From contig NZ_CP042906.1 in the NCBI RefSeq assembly GCF_008728855.1, forward strand, positions 5,299,001 to 5,363,000: a stretch of 64,000 nucleotides of DNA, written 5' to 3'. The notes under the pieces are model-generated. The model saw only the letters and a program-made list of their open reading frames with translations. It was not told where the DNA came from and made no database searches. Position numbers and translations under genes: made by a program. Below, in pieces: positions 32,850-41,294 of the stretch (position 1 is the first letter of the stretch; every line of letters begins with the position of its first letter). The stretch is from Hypericibacter terrae (GTDB taxonomy: Bacteria > Pseudomonadota > Alphaproteobacteria > Dongiales > Dongiaceae).

Positions 32850-34433
32850 ATGAGCAATCCAGCCTTCTACCTCGAAGCGACGGCGCTTCGCTCCCCCGAT
32901 GCCACCGCCGTGATCTTCCGCAACCGGCATTACAGTTACGCCGAAATCTACCGCTGGTCCTCCCGGCTGGCATCCGGCCTTGCGGCGCGAGGCTACGGCA
33001 AGGGCAGCCGCATCGCCCTTTCCTGCAATAATCGCCCCGCCTTCCTCATCGCCTATTACGGCATCCTCATGACGGGTGCGGCGGTCGTCAATCTGCTCTG
33101 GACTTCGCCCGAGAACGATTTCGCCTACCTGCTGGAAGATGCCGGCTGCGACGCCTTTCTCTGTTTCGATCGTTACGGCGATCGTGATGTGGCGCCCCTG
33201 GCGATCGCGGCCGCCGCGCGCGTGCCGTCCTGCCGGGAGGTCATCATCCTTCCGGAGGACCCCGAGGCAGCCTCTCCCATCCCTGGCGTGCCCGCTCTCT
33301 CGGACTTGATGCGGGGCCAGCCCGATCTCTTCACGATCCGTCATTTCGCGAGACATGATCCGGCGCTGGTCACCTACACCTCGGGCTCGACCTCCCGCCA
33401 GAAGGGCATCGAGATCTCGGCCGGCGCCGTTGCCGAGGCGGTCAATCTCACCATCCCCCTCTTCTCGATCGAGCATACCGCGGTGCGTCTCTCCATCTTC
33501 ACGATGGAATGCATCATGACGCAGCTCTTCCTGGTGCTGCAGCCCACCTTCCTGGGTCAGGCCGTCGTCTATCTCGAATGCGAGAACGCAGAGACGCTGA
33601 TCGACGAGGCGACGGGCGGGCAGGTCTGGAAGAACATCATCGAGCACGATGTCACTTTCATCGTCTCGGTCCCGAGCTTCTATCGCTGGCTTCTGGATCA
33701 TGTGGGCACGCTCGCCAAGGACCAGATCCCGCTCAAGCTCTGTATCAGCGGCGGCGCCGCCCTGCCGGCAGCCTGGGAGAAGGAATTCCGCGACCGGCTG
33801 GGCGTCGATCTCGCCAACGGCTACGGCGCTTCCGAAACCTGCGCCGCGCTCGCCTGGTCCTGGCCCCGCAGCGGCAACCGCGAAGGCTTCGTGGGCAAGA
33901 TGATTCCCGGCATCGAGGCTCGCATTGTCGACGAGAACGGCCAGGATCTGCCGCTGACGTCGCAGGGTCATCTGCTGGTGCGTTCGCCCGCCATGATGAC
34001 GCGTTATCTCAATCGTCCGGATCTGACGGAGAAGGCGCTTCAGGACGGCTGGTATTGCACCCGCGACATCGCGACCTTCGACACGGATGGCTATCTCAAG
34101 ATCGTCGGGCGGATGGACAGCCGGATCTCGCGCGGCAACGAGCATATCCTGCCCGAGGAGGTCGAGAGCCTGCTGCATCGCCATCCGGCCGTATCGCTGG
34201 CGGCGGTTGTGGAAGTTCCGCATCCGTTTCATGGGCATGACGGCAAGGCCTTCGTCACGCTCAAATCCGACCTCAAGCCCGAACAGCAGATCGAAGCCGC
34301 GACGCTGCTGCAATGGCTGAAGAAGCAGCTTCCGGACGGCCAGTCGCCGGGCGAGCTCGAGATCCGCGAGAGCTTGCCCATGACCAACACCGGCAAGATC
34401 GCACGTCACGTGCTGGCGCAATCGGCTCTATAG
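32850..34433 (+). CDS. AMP-forming acyl-CoA synthetase/ligase family
   Basis: 527 residues from ATG at 32850. The ANL fold is clear: A3-like TYTSGSTSRQKG (175-186), NGYGASET, GWYCTRDIATFDTDGYLKIVGR and the catalytic C-terminal lysine in MTNTGKIARHVL. The A3 motif reads STSRQKG where most members have TTGxPKG, so the P-loop is slightly unusual. No carrier-protein domain is fused. The substrate (acyl, aryl or other acid) is unknown. It follows the PhyH gene on the same strand, 293 bp downstream, and converges on a GNAT gene. Confidence 0.88.
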   Translation: MSNPAFYLEATALRSPDATAVIFRNRHYSYAEIYRWSSRLASGLAARGYGKGSRIALSCNNRPAFLIAYYGILMTGAAVVNLLWTSPENDFAYLLEDAGCDAFLCFDRYGDRDVAPLAIAAAARVPSCREVIILPEDPEAASPIPGVPALSDLMRGQPDLFTIRHFARHDPALVTYTSGSTSRQKGIEISAGAVAEAVNLTIPLFSIEHTAVRLSIFTMECIMTQLFLVLQPTFLGQAVVYLECENAETLIDEATGGQVWKNIIEHDVTFIVSVPSFYRWLLDHVGTLAKDQIPLKLCISGGAALPAAWEKEFRDRLGVDLANGYGASETCAALAWSWPRSGNREGFVGKMIPGIEARIVDENGQDLPLTSQGHLLVRSPAMMTRYLNRPDLTEKALQDGWYCTRDIATFDTDGYLKIVGRMDSRISRGNEHILPEEVESLLHRHPAVSLAAVVEVPHPFHGHDGKAFVTLKSDLKPEQQIEAATLLQWLKKQLPDGQSPGELEIRESLPMTNTGKIARHVLAQSAL

Positions 34434-34483
34434 GTCGAAAGGCCGACCGGGACGATCTGCAAGATCCCTGCGCCGGCCAAGCG

Positions 34484-34990
34484 CTAGGTGATGTCCCAGA
34501 CCATCTGCCGGTCGTGCTCGATGAGTTCGCAACCGAGATTCTTGTAGAAATCGATCGCCGGGCGGTTGTTGGAGATCACCATCCAGACGATCCGTTCGGC
34601 ATCGGCGTGCAACGCGATGCGCTTGGCCTCGTTCATCAGAGCCCGCCCAACCCCGAGGCCCCGGACGGCGGGAGCGGTGAAGACCCCGATGACGAAAAGA
34701 GAACGATAGATTTCCCACACGCCCCAATGCCAGGAAAGATAGCCCACCGGCTTTCCGTCCTGCTCGGCGATCAGGACTTTGCAGACCGGGTTGGGTCCGA
34801 ATGCCAGATCGAATGCACGATCGAGATCGGCCTGCGTCGGAAAATCGGACGGATCCCCGTCTTCGTCCGCGCCCGCCGGACTTGGATAGAGCTCGGCGTG
34901 AAGCCGCCCCAGATGCTGAAGCAGATCCCGGACCAGACCCCCGAGCGCCTTGCGATCCTCGATCACGGCTTCTCGAATGACCAAGCTCAT
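34484..34990 (-). CDS. GNAT family N-acetyltransferase
   Basis: 168 residues, ATG. Motif A is RGLGVGRALMNEAKRIAL (about 113-130); VISNNRPAIDFYKNLGCE is motif B. An insertion near residues 36-50 is acidic (PAGADEDGDPSD). It shares the general plan of the GNAT at 11009. It converges with the ligase gene and lies 167 bp downstream of the nucleotidyltransferase. Substrate unknown. Confidence 0.85.
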   Translation of the reverse strand: MSLVIREAVIEDRKALGGLVRDLLQHLGRLHAELYPSPAGADEDGDPSDFPTQADLDRAFDLAFGPNPVCKVLIAEQDGKPVGYLSWHWGVWEIYRSLFVIGVFTAPAVRGLGVGRALMNEAKRIALHADAERIVWMVISNNRPAIDFYKNLGCELIEHDRQMVWDIT

Positions 34991-35157
34991 CCTTCACCCT
35001 CATACGCCAAATGGCTTACCCATCGCCCCCGAGAGATCCCGCCCCTCTTCCCGGGAAAACGGAAACCCATGATCGTTATCGGACGCAACGATGGCAGCGG
35101 CGGCCGGCGCCCTGTTTTAAGTCAGCGAAAGGCGCCGGGCTGAAGAAAGCGCCTCGA

Positions 35158-35898
35158 TCAACCGCCGTGCAGCGCCGGCTCGACCACTTCATGCGCGCGG
35201 CGCAGATCCTCGGGCGTGTCGATCTCGATCCAAGCCATGCCGGTGATGTCCTCGCAGCCGATGCGATGCGTGGAATCGGCGAAGAAGACTTCGCGCATCG
35301 CCGGCTCATAGGGCTCGGCCGCCCGGCCGTTGGCGACGAAGCGTTCGGTCGCCGCCGCCAGGCGGTCCGCCATCAGCGGCTCGAGCTTGAGGAAGCCCGG
35401 CCATTCGCCCATCGCCTCGAAATCGCCGCTGACGATCTTGCCGAACTCGACCAGCTGCCCGCCACGCAGGCAGGCCTTCACCGGCTCGGGGCCGGGCTCG
35501 AGGTCGCGATCGATCAGCAGGCAGTTGCGGTGCGGCGACTGGATCAGGCGCTGCAGCACGACGGGGTCATAGAGCACGTCGGCATCCATGAAGAGGATGT
35601 CCGAGCCGCTGCGCAGCACATCGCGCGCGGCGCAGAGCGAGACCACCGCCCCTTCCTCGAAGCGCGGATTATGGATCGTGTCGATCCAGGATTTGGCGCC
35701 GATCGCCGCCAGCTCGGCATGGATCTCCTCGGCCTTGAATCCCACCACGATCGTCATCCTCTCGATACCCAGCGATTCCAGGATCGCGATATGCCGGCGC
35801 AACAGCGTCTTGCCGCCGAATTCGAGGAGACATTTGGGATGGCCCGCGCCATTGGACAAACGAATACCGCGCCCGGCGGCCAGCATGATCGCGTGCAT
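35158..35898 (-). CDS. Nucleotidyltransferase (LicC/PntC-like, CTP type?)
   Basis: 246 residues. The N-terminal MLAAGRGIRLSN (5-16) and HPKCLLEFGGK fit the NTP_transferase family that activates phosphocholine, aminoethylphosphonate or sugar phosphates. Metal-site DAD is in LFMDADVLYDP, and the C-terminal EDITGMAWIEIDTPEDL is typical. The resemblance is closest to phosphocholine/AEP cytidylyltransferases, by recall. With the CDP-alcohol phosphatidyltransferase it could build a CDP-headgroup for a polar lipid. It lies 55 bp upstream of sdhA; the 34991-35157 gap shows nothing. Confidence 0.85.
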   Translation of the reverse strand: MHAIMLAAGRGIRLSNGAGHPKCLLEFGGKTLLRRHIAILESLGIERMTIVVGFKAEEIHAELAAIGAKSWIDTIHNPRFEEGAVVSLCAARDVLRSGSDILFMDADVLYDPVVLQRLIQSPHRNCLLIDRDLEPGPEPVKACLRGGQLVEFGKIVSGDFEAMGEWPGFLKLEPLMADRLAAATERFVANGRAAEPYEPAMREVFFADSTHRIGCEDITGMAWIEIDTPEDLRRAHEVVEPALHGG

Positions 35899-35953
35899 GG
35901 GCTTCAGCGTCCTGGAGCGTCAGGGCGGAGGGGAGCGGTCGCGCGCAGCGGGC

Positions 35954-37783
35954 TCAATAGACGCGCGCCTTCGGTGGGAACGACTGCACGTCGTTCGAGA
36001 GCGGCTGCATATGGACCGGGCGGTAGTCGATCCGCGGCTTGCCGTCCTCGCCGCACCAGACGGCCGTGTGCTTGAGCCAGTTCTTGTCGTCGCGCTCGGC
36101 GTGATCCTCGCGCGCATGGGCGCCGCGGCTCTCGGTACGGTTGACCGCCGAGGCCACCGAGACCACCGCCTGGATCAGCAGATTGTCGAGCTCGAGCGTC
36201 TCGACCAGATCGCTGTTCCAGATCATCGAGCGATCGGAGACGCCGACATCGGAGCGCCGGCTCCAGCAGGATTCGAGCAGCTTCAGCCCTTCGCTCAGTA
36301 CCTCGCCGGTGCGGAACACGGCGCAGTTCGACTGCATGATCTTCTGCATCTCGAGCCGCAATGCCGCCGTGGGCGTATTGCCCTTGGCATGGCGCCAGCG
36401 ATCGAGCCGCGCCAATGCGGCATCGCCCGAATTCGCCGGCAGCGCCGGCACCGGTTCCTCGGCATCGAGCGTGGCGGCGCAGCGATTGGCGGCGGCGCGG
36501 CCGAACACGACCAGATCGAGCAGCGAGTTCGAGCCCAGCCGGTTGGCGCCATGGACCGAGACGCAGGCCGCCTCGCCGATCGCCATCAGCCCCGGCACGA
36601 CGCTGTCGGGATTGCCGTTCCTGATCGTAACGGCCTCGCCGTGATAGTTGGTCGGGATGCCGCCCATATTGTAGTGGCAGGTCGGCAGCACCGGGATCGG
36701 CTCGCGCGTCACATCGACGCCGGCGAAGATGCGCGCGGTATCGGCGATGCCGGGCAGGCGCTCATGGATGATCTTCGGATCGAGATGCTCGATATGAAGA
36801 TGGATATGGTCCTTATGCTCGCCGACGCCGCGGCCTTCGCGGATCTCCATGGTCATGGCACGGCTGACCACGTCGCGTGAGGCGAGGTCCTTGGCCGAGG
36901 GCGCATAGCGCTCCATGAAGCGCTCGCCGGCCGAGTTCGTCAGATAGCCGCCCTCGCCGCGCACGCCCTCGGTGATGAGGCAGCCGGCACCATAGATGCC
37001 GGTCGGGTGGAACTGGATGAACTCCATGTCCTGCAGCGGCAGCCCGGCGCGCAGCACCATCGCATTGCCATCGCCGGTGCAGGTGTGGGCGGAGGTACAG
37101 GAGAAATAGGTACGGCCATAGCCGCCGGTCGCCAATACGACCGACTTGGCGGCGAAGCGATGGATCGAGCCGTCATCGAGATTCCAGGCCATCACCCCGC
37201 GGCAGCGGCCTTCCTCGTCCATGATCAGGTCGAGGGCGATATATTCGATGAAGAACTCGACCGAGTGCTTCAGCGCCTGCTGATAGAGCGTATGCAGGAT
37301 GGCATGGCCGGTGCGGTCGGCGGCCGCACAGGTGCGCTGCGCGATGCCCTTGCCGAAATGCGTGGTCATGCCGCCGAAGGGGCGCTGATAGATCTTGCCT
37401 TCGGGCGTGCGGCTGAAGGGCACGCCGTAATGCTCGAGCTCGATCACCGCGGGAGTCGCCTCGCGCACCATGTACTCGATGGCGTCCTGGTCGCCGAGCC
37501 AGTCCGACCCCTTGATGGTGTCGTACATATGCCAGCGCCAATCATCCTCGCCCATATTGCCGAGCGAGGCCGACATGCCGCCCTGGGCCGCCACCGTATG
37601 GCTGCGGGTCGGAAACACCTTGCTGATGCAGGCCGTGCGCAGGCCCTTGGCCGCCATGCCGAAGGCGGCACGCAAGCCGGCTCCGCCGGCGCCCACCACC
37701 ACCACGTCATAGGCGTGATCGACGATCGGGTAGGCCTGGCCGTTGATTTTGGGCGCTGCCGTCGGCGCTGCCGATTCAGCCAT
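35954..37783 (-). CDS. sdhA: Succinate dehydrogenase flavoprotein subunit
   Basis: 609 residues. It oxidises succinate to fumarate with covalent [13 protein letters not shown] is the dinucleotide motif, and the flavinylated His is H62 in [28 protein letters not shown] and the substrate-site HYNMGG region are present. The C-terminus RGAHAREDH and KHTAVW are standard. It lies 5 bp after sdhD. sdhB is not next to it but lies 6 kb away. Confidence 0.98.
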   Translation of the reverse strand: MAESAAPTAAPKINGQAYPIVDHAYDVVVVGAGGAGLRAAFGMAAKGLRTACISKVFPTRSHTVAAQGGMSASLGNMGEDDWRWHMYDTIKGSDWLGDQDAIEYMVREATPAVIELEHYGVPFSRTPEGKIYQRPFGGMTTHFGKGIAQRTCAAADRTGHAILHTLYQQALKHSVEFFIEYIALDLIMDEEGRCRGVMAWNLDDGSIHRFAAKSVVLATGGYGRTYFSCTSAHTCTGDGNAMVLRAGLPLQDMEFIQFHPTGIYGAGCLITEGVRGEGGYLTNSAGERFMERYAPSAKDLASRDVVSRAMTMEIREGRGVGEHKDHIHLHIEHLDPKIIHERLPGIADTARIFAGVDVTREPIPVLPTCHYNMGGIPTNYHGEAVTIRNGNPDSVVPGLMAIGEAACVSVHGANRLGSNSLLDLVVFGRAAANRCAATLDAEEPVPALPANSGDAALARLDRWRHAKGNTPTAALRLEMQKIMQSNCAVFRTGEVLSEGLKLLESCWSRRSDVGVSDRSMIWNSDLVETLELDNLLIQAVVSVASAVNRTESRGAHAREDHAERDDKNWLKHTAVWCGEDGKPRIDYRPVHMQPLSNDVQSFPPKARVY

Positions 37784-37788
37784 GAGAC

Positions 37789-38184
37789 TTAGCCTCCGAA
37801 GGCGGTATCGAAGAGGGCGATGGCGGTCGCGAGCGCGAGGCCGATGCAGAGGAAGCGCAGGCCGATCACCAGGATCAGCTTGACCGCTTCATGATGAACA
37901 TAGTCCTCGACCACCACCTGCAGACCCAGCAACGCGTGCCAGAAGCCCGCCCCCAGCACTAGCAGCATCAGGCCGAAAGTGACGGGCGAGCCCAGCCACT
38001 GCGTGGCGCCGGCGCGATCGATGCCGGCATGAGCGACGAGGCCGGCGACCAGCCAGACCAGGAGCGGAATCAGCGCCAACGCGGTGAGGCGCTGAAGCCA
38101 CCAGTGTTGGACGCCTTCCTTGGCGGAACCGAGACCGCGGACGCGGCCGAGTTCGCTGCGCAGATCGGCGCTTGGCTTGACCAT
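37789..38184 (-). CDS. sdhD: Succinate dehydrogenase membrane anchor subunit
   Basis: 131 residues from ATG at 38184, overlapping the sdhC stop (TGATG). Three hydrophobic helices. [18 protein letters not shown] and the [19 protein letters not shown] segment, with candidate haem-b His, match the SdhD family. It anchors SdhAB at the membrane and forms part of the quinone site. Confidence 0.95.
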   Translation of the reverse strand: MVKPSADLRSELGRVRGLGSAKEGVQHWWLQRLTALALIPLLVWLVAGLVAHAGIDRAGATQWLGSPVTFGLMLLVLGAGFWHALLGLQVVVEDYVHHEAVKLILVIGLRFLCIGLALATAIALFDTAFGG

Positions 38185-38579
38185 CAGAGCCCCTCCATCT
38201 GCCAGTAGCCGAGGCCCCAGGCGAGCAGCGTCAGCAGCAGCGCCAGGATGACCGCGGTCCAGCCGGTGATCGACATCGTCTTGAGCTCGAAGCCCCAGCC
38301 CATGTCCCAGAAGAGATGGCGGATGCCGTTGGCCAGATGGAAGAACAGCGCATAGGTCCAGCCGAACAGCAGGAGCCGGCCGAGGATGGAACCGATCAGG
38401 CCCTGCGCCTGGGCGAAGGCCTCGGGCCCCACCGCCGCCGCGATGATCCAATAGACCAGCAGCAGCGAGCCGACCGCGAGCGCGATGCCCGTGATGCGAT
38501 GCAGGATGGAGAGGACCGAGCTGATCTGCCAGCGATAGATCTGGAGGTGGGGCGAAAGCGGCCGGTTCTGTGTCGCCAT
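38184..38579 (-). CDS. sdhC: Succinate dehydrogenase cytochrome b556 subunit
   Basis: 131 residues. PLSPHLQIYRWQISSVLSILHRITG is the family N-terminus, with quinone-site Ser and Arg in SVLSILHR. HLANGIRHLFWD contains the haem-ligand histidine. Three transmembrane helices. It is the first gene of sdhCDA and has a canonical promoter at 38618-38646. Confidence 0.96.
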   Translation of the reverse strand: MATQNRPLSPHLQIYRWQISSVLSILHRITGIALAVGSLLLVYWIIAAAVGPEAFAQAQGLIGSILGRLLLFGWTYALFFHLANGIRHLFWDMGWGFELKTMSITGWTAVILALLLTLLAWGLGYWQMEGL

Positions 38580-38617
38580 AGCTCGATGATTCCTGGCCCT
38601 TATTGAAGCCCGGCGGT

Positions 38618-38646
38618 GATTTAGACCCCGCCGGAAGGCAAGTCAA
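38618..38646 (-). promoter_or_regulatory. sdhC promoter, sigma70 type
   Basis: On the minus strand TTGACT (38646-38641) and TAAATC (38623-38618) are exactly 17 bp apart, about 39 bp upstream of the sdhC ATG. This is the clearest promoter in the window. Confidence 0.65.
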
Positions 38647-38680
38647 TTCCGCCCCGTCCGGTCATACCGCATCTGCGGAA

Positions 38681-38741
38681 TGTGGATAGGAAGGTGGAAA
38701 GACTGTGCACAGAATGTGCACTTCTCCACCAGCTATACACA
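38681..38741. promoter_or_regulatory. Operator-like and DnaA-box-like sites upstream of sdhC
   Basis: GTGCACAGAATGTGCAC (38705-38721) holds two GTGCAC palindromes 11 bp apart, one helical turn, suggesting a dimeric regulator. Two DnaA-box-like 9-mers flank it: CTATCCACA (minus, 38689-38681) and CTATACACA (plus, 38733-38741), each one mismatch from TTATNCACA. Two boxes alone do not make an origin. Regulation of sdhC or of the downstream RNA is possible. Confidence 0.4.
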
Positions 38742-38749
38742 GGAAAGAT

Positions 38750-39570
38750 GACCCGGCGGGTAAAAGCAGATTGCCCGCCCGGCGCGATTCGCCTCAAGCT
38801 TCCCATTGCACGCGAAAGCGTCGACCTGAGACCGCTCGCAGACATACGCGCAAGGCATGGACCGCCCCCGTCTGACGTGCCTCGGGGGCATATCGGGCGA
38901 GAGCCCCATGCCGATGGTGCCGCCAGGCGCCCGCCCAATCCGCGAGTTCGGTTTTCGGCCGCAGGGGACGGGGGAAGGCCTTCGGGCCTTTCCGTCCGCG
39001 ATCTGGCGCCGGCGACAGGGGATCCGCGGGCCGTCCTTCGGGGCGGCGCAGGGATTGAACCGTCGTCGGGACGGCATGGCGGGCTGCCCTCCAACGAGCA
39101 CTCGCCGACCCGGTCGGTCTCTGATGTCTGAGCCTTCGGGCCGGGCGGATAGGGGCCTGAAAGACGGCGCCGGACTCGTCTCGCGCAAGCGGTCGGTCCG
39201 GATGGCGTCGGAAGAGCGCGCCTTGGCTGTTCGGTCCGGAGCCCATCCGGGACCGACGCAGGTGCCGCCGGGCGGCTGGTCCGAGGGTGAACCACCAGGA
39301 GCCGTCGGGTGCTCGGCGCTGCCGGCCTCGCCCGAGGCCGGCTTTGCTCCGAGGCGAAGGTCGAAATTGCGGTTGCTGGATGCCAGGTCCGGGCTTGCCG
39401 CGTAGATCGACTGGGAAAGGCCCCGCCGCTTTTTCGTGCCGGAGCCCTTGCCGGCTCCGGAGGCGTCAGTCAACGCCCCGTTCTGCGGGGCGTGGCGCGC
39501 GGAGTCCCTAGAGGCTCCGCGCGCCTGACGCCTCGAATCCGTTTAACATGCGCGAGTCGCGCGATTCAAC
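38750..39570 (+). ncRNA. Candidate large structured RNA of unknown class
   Basis: No frame in the 1-kb gap 38647-39652 looks like a protein. Plus-strand structure is dense. Tetraloop hairpins: ACGC-GAAA-GCGT (38810-38821), GGGC-GAGA-GCCC inside GGCAT/ATGCC (38887-38912), GGGAAGGCC-TTCG-GGCCTTTCC (38972-38993, extended by GGAC/GTCC), GCCGTCC-TTCG-GGGCGGC (39030-39047), CGC-GCAA-GCG. A 14-bp helix with one bulged G joins 39192-39205 to 39243-39257. GCCGGCCTCG pairs with CGAGGCCGGC (39321-39342). A perfect three-way junction spans 39460-39534: outer GAGGCGTCAG/CTGACGCCTC, inner ACGCCCCG/CGGGGCGT and GCGCGCGGAG/CTCCGCGCGC. UUCG and GNRA loops occur only when read on plus. It does not match RNase P, tmRNA, SRP or 6S consensus as I recall them. 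No firm promoter or U-run end was found. Confidence 0.4.
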
Positions 39571-39652
39571 AAGATTTGGTGGGAGTTGTAGCGCCGGCCC
39601 CTAGATGTGGCCGGGGCGCCCCTGGTCTTCGGCAGCTTGCCGGAGCGGGACC

Positions 39653-40018
39653 CTAGAGCGGCGGCTCGAACTGCGGCCGCCAGAGCAGGTCCTGCTGGTA
39701 CTTCGGCATCTTCTTCCAGAGCGCGTTGTTCTTGTTGAAATCGTCCAGCAGCCAATTGGTCTGGCCCCCATCGCGCAGCCCATAAAGCTGGTCCCAGGCC
39801 AGCGGCATGGATTGCTTGAAATAGGCCGCGCTCTCGCCCTTGGTCGGCAGGGTGAAGCCACGTTGCAGCTCGATCGCATAATACTGGCCGGCAATCTGAC
39901 GCTGGTAAGCGTCTCGAACCGGCACGTCCATGGCGTTGCAGCCGGCGAGGCCCATCCAGGCGAGGGCGCCGATCAACATCCAGCGGCGCGAGGCCGACAT
40001 CCGAAGCCGTGGGGTCAT
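39653..40018 (-). CDS. Small lipoprotein of unknown function
   Basis: 121 residues from ATG at 40018, with AGGAG 10 nt upstream; an inner ATG at 40000 gives 115. The N-terminal signal ends in the lipobox LAGC. The mature part is Trp/Tyr/Gln-rich with no recognised domain. It lies 55 bp after the MaoC-like gene, so it may be the last gene of that operon. Confidence 0.75.
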   Translation of the reverse strand: MTPRLRMSASRRWMLIGALAWMGLAGCNAMDVPVRDAYQRQIAGQYYAIELQRGFTLPTKGESAAYFKQSMPLAWDQLYGLRDGGQTNWLLDDFNKNNALWKKMPKYQQDLLWRPQFEPPL

Positions 40019-40073
40019 TGCGGAAGAAGCTCCTGAAAATCCCGGGCGCATGCCGGCCGGGCGCCTTTCTTCA

Positions 40074-41138
40074 TCAGCCGCGGCGCGGCAGCAGCGCCCA
40101 ATAGTCGAAATCGAGCACGACCGCCGGATCGGGATTGCCGTCGGGCGCCTTGTCGGGAAATCCCGCGGCCGGCTGGTTCTTGGCGGCGACCAGCCGCAGA
40201 CGCAGCGCGCCGGCATTCGCCACGCCCGGCAGCTCCGCCTTCGCCAGCACCTCGCTCCAGGCAAAGATCGTATCGCCGGCGAAGCTGGGGTTCGTGTGCC
40301 GGCCGCCATTGATGGCGAGCAGCTTCAGCGCATTGCCCAGCCCGTTGGCCGAAAGCGCGCGCGCCAGGCTGATGATATGGCCGCCATAGACGATGCGCCG
40401 CCCAAAGCGGCCGTCCTTCTCGGCATGCTGGTTGAAATGCACGCGCGCATTGTTCTGATAGAGCCGGGTCGCGGTCATATGACACGACTCCTCGATCGTC
40501 ATGCCGTCCACATGATCGATGCGCTCGCCGGGCTCGTAATCCTCCCAGCGATGCGCCGAGCCGGTGACGGCCGGATCGAAGCGCGTCAGATCGAGCCCGC
40601 CACCGACTTCCAGCGCCGGCGGCGGCAGGGCGGCGACGAGATCGGGAATGACGGCGGCCGGCGCCGGCGACTGCGGATCGCGCTTGCGCACCAGCACCCA
40701 GCGCACATAGTCGACCACCATCGCGCCGCGCTGGTTGCGCCCGATCGAGCGCACATAGACCACGCCGGTCTGGCGGTTGGAATTTTCCTTGAGGCCGATG
40801 ACGCGCGAGGTCGCCGCCAGCGTGTCGCCCGGATAGACCGGCGCGCCGAACAGCCCTTGCGCATAGCCCAGATTGGCGATGGCGTTGAGCGAGATGTCCG
40901 GCACGGTGCGGCCGAAGACCAGATGGAACACCAGCAGATCGTCGAGCGGCGCCTGCGGCAATCCCAGGTCGCGGGCGAAACCGTCGGAACTGGGGAGCGC
41001 GAAACGGTTGCCGGTCAGGCCCGTATAGAGCGCGACGTCGCCGGTCGTGACGGTGCGGGGAATCGCATGGCGGATCTCCTGCCCGAGCCGGAAATCCTCG
41101 AAGAAATTGCCGGCGCTGGTCTTGGTAGAAGCGGTCAT
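40074..41138 (-). CDS. mch: MaoC-like dehydratase, probable mesaconyl-CoA hydratase
   Basis: 354 residues with two hot-dog domains. The N-terminal half has FFEDFRLGQEIRHAIPRTVTTGDVALY, the C-terminal half has YGGHIISLARAL and GDTIFAWSEV. The length and features fit mesaconyl-CoA (2-methylfumaryl-CoA) hydratase of the ethylmalonyl-CoA pathway rather than short R-specific enoyl-CoA hydratases. The adjacent CitE-like lyase supports this, because Mch and malyl-CoA lyase act in sequence. The symbol is tentative. Confidence 0.72.
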   Translation of the reverse strand: MTASTKTSAGNFFEDFRLGQEIRHAIPRTVTTGDVALYTGLTGNRFALPSSDGFARDLGLPQAPLDDLLVFHLVFGRTVPDISLNAIANLGYAQGLFGAPVYPGDTLAATSRVIGLKENSNRQTGVVYVRSIGRNQRGAMVVDYVRWVLVRKRDPQSPAPAAVIPDLVAALPPPALEVGGGLDLTRFDPAVTGSAHRWEDYEPGERIDHVDGMTIEESCHMTATRLYQNNARVHFNQHAEKDGRFGRRIVYGGHIISLARALSANGLGNALKLLAINGGRHTNPSFAGDTIFAWSEVLAKAELPGVANAGALRLRLVAAKNQPAAGFPDKAPDGNPDPAVVLDFDYWALLPRRG

Positions 41139-41145
41139 CGCGAGA

Positions 41146-41264
41146 GCCCCCTCCCCCTACCCCCTAAGTTAATGTGATCGCTTCGCTCTACTTTAAAGCT
41201 TCGATCGCGATCTATGTCACACACGCCCCCTCCCCTTGCGGGAGGGGGGAGGGGGAGGGGTGGG
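41146..41264. repeat. Palindromic C/G-rich repeat, copy 2, interrupted
   Basis: A CCCCCTCCCCCTACCCCCTAA arm is followed by about 60 bp of AT-richer sequence and then a CCCCCTCCCCTTGCGGGAGG-type hairpin. It looks like two arms split or rearranged. It fills most of the gap between mch and the CitE-like gene. Confidence 0.7.
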
Positions 41265-41294
41265 CCCGAGCGGGCTTCGTCGATCATGCGGCGA

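Noticed and set aside
38681-38741. Replication origin
   Set aside because: Only two imperfect DnaA-like boxes, no AT-rich unwinding region and no dnaA, hemE or parAB nearby.
39030-39070. tRNA on the minus strand suggested by GGTTCAATCC
   Set aside because: The T-stem does not pair and no matching 5' acceptor strand or anticodon arm was found.
38621-39473. Overlapping frames of 150-246 codons on both strands in the sdhC-lipoprotein gap
   Set aside because: Low-complexity Arg/Pro/Gly sequence, no ribosome site, no domain; the hairpin pattern fits RNA better.
38750-39570. RNase P RNA, tmRNA or SRP RNA
   Set aside because: The conserved cores I know (GAGGAAAGTCC, the tag frame with AACGACAAC, GGTCCGGAAGGAAGCAGCC) were not found. 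GGAAGAGCGCGCC resembles an RNase P motif but in the wrong context.
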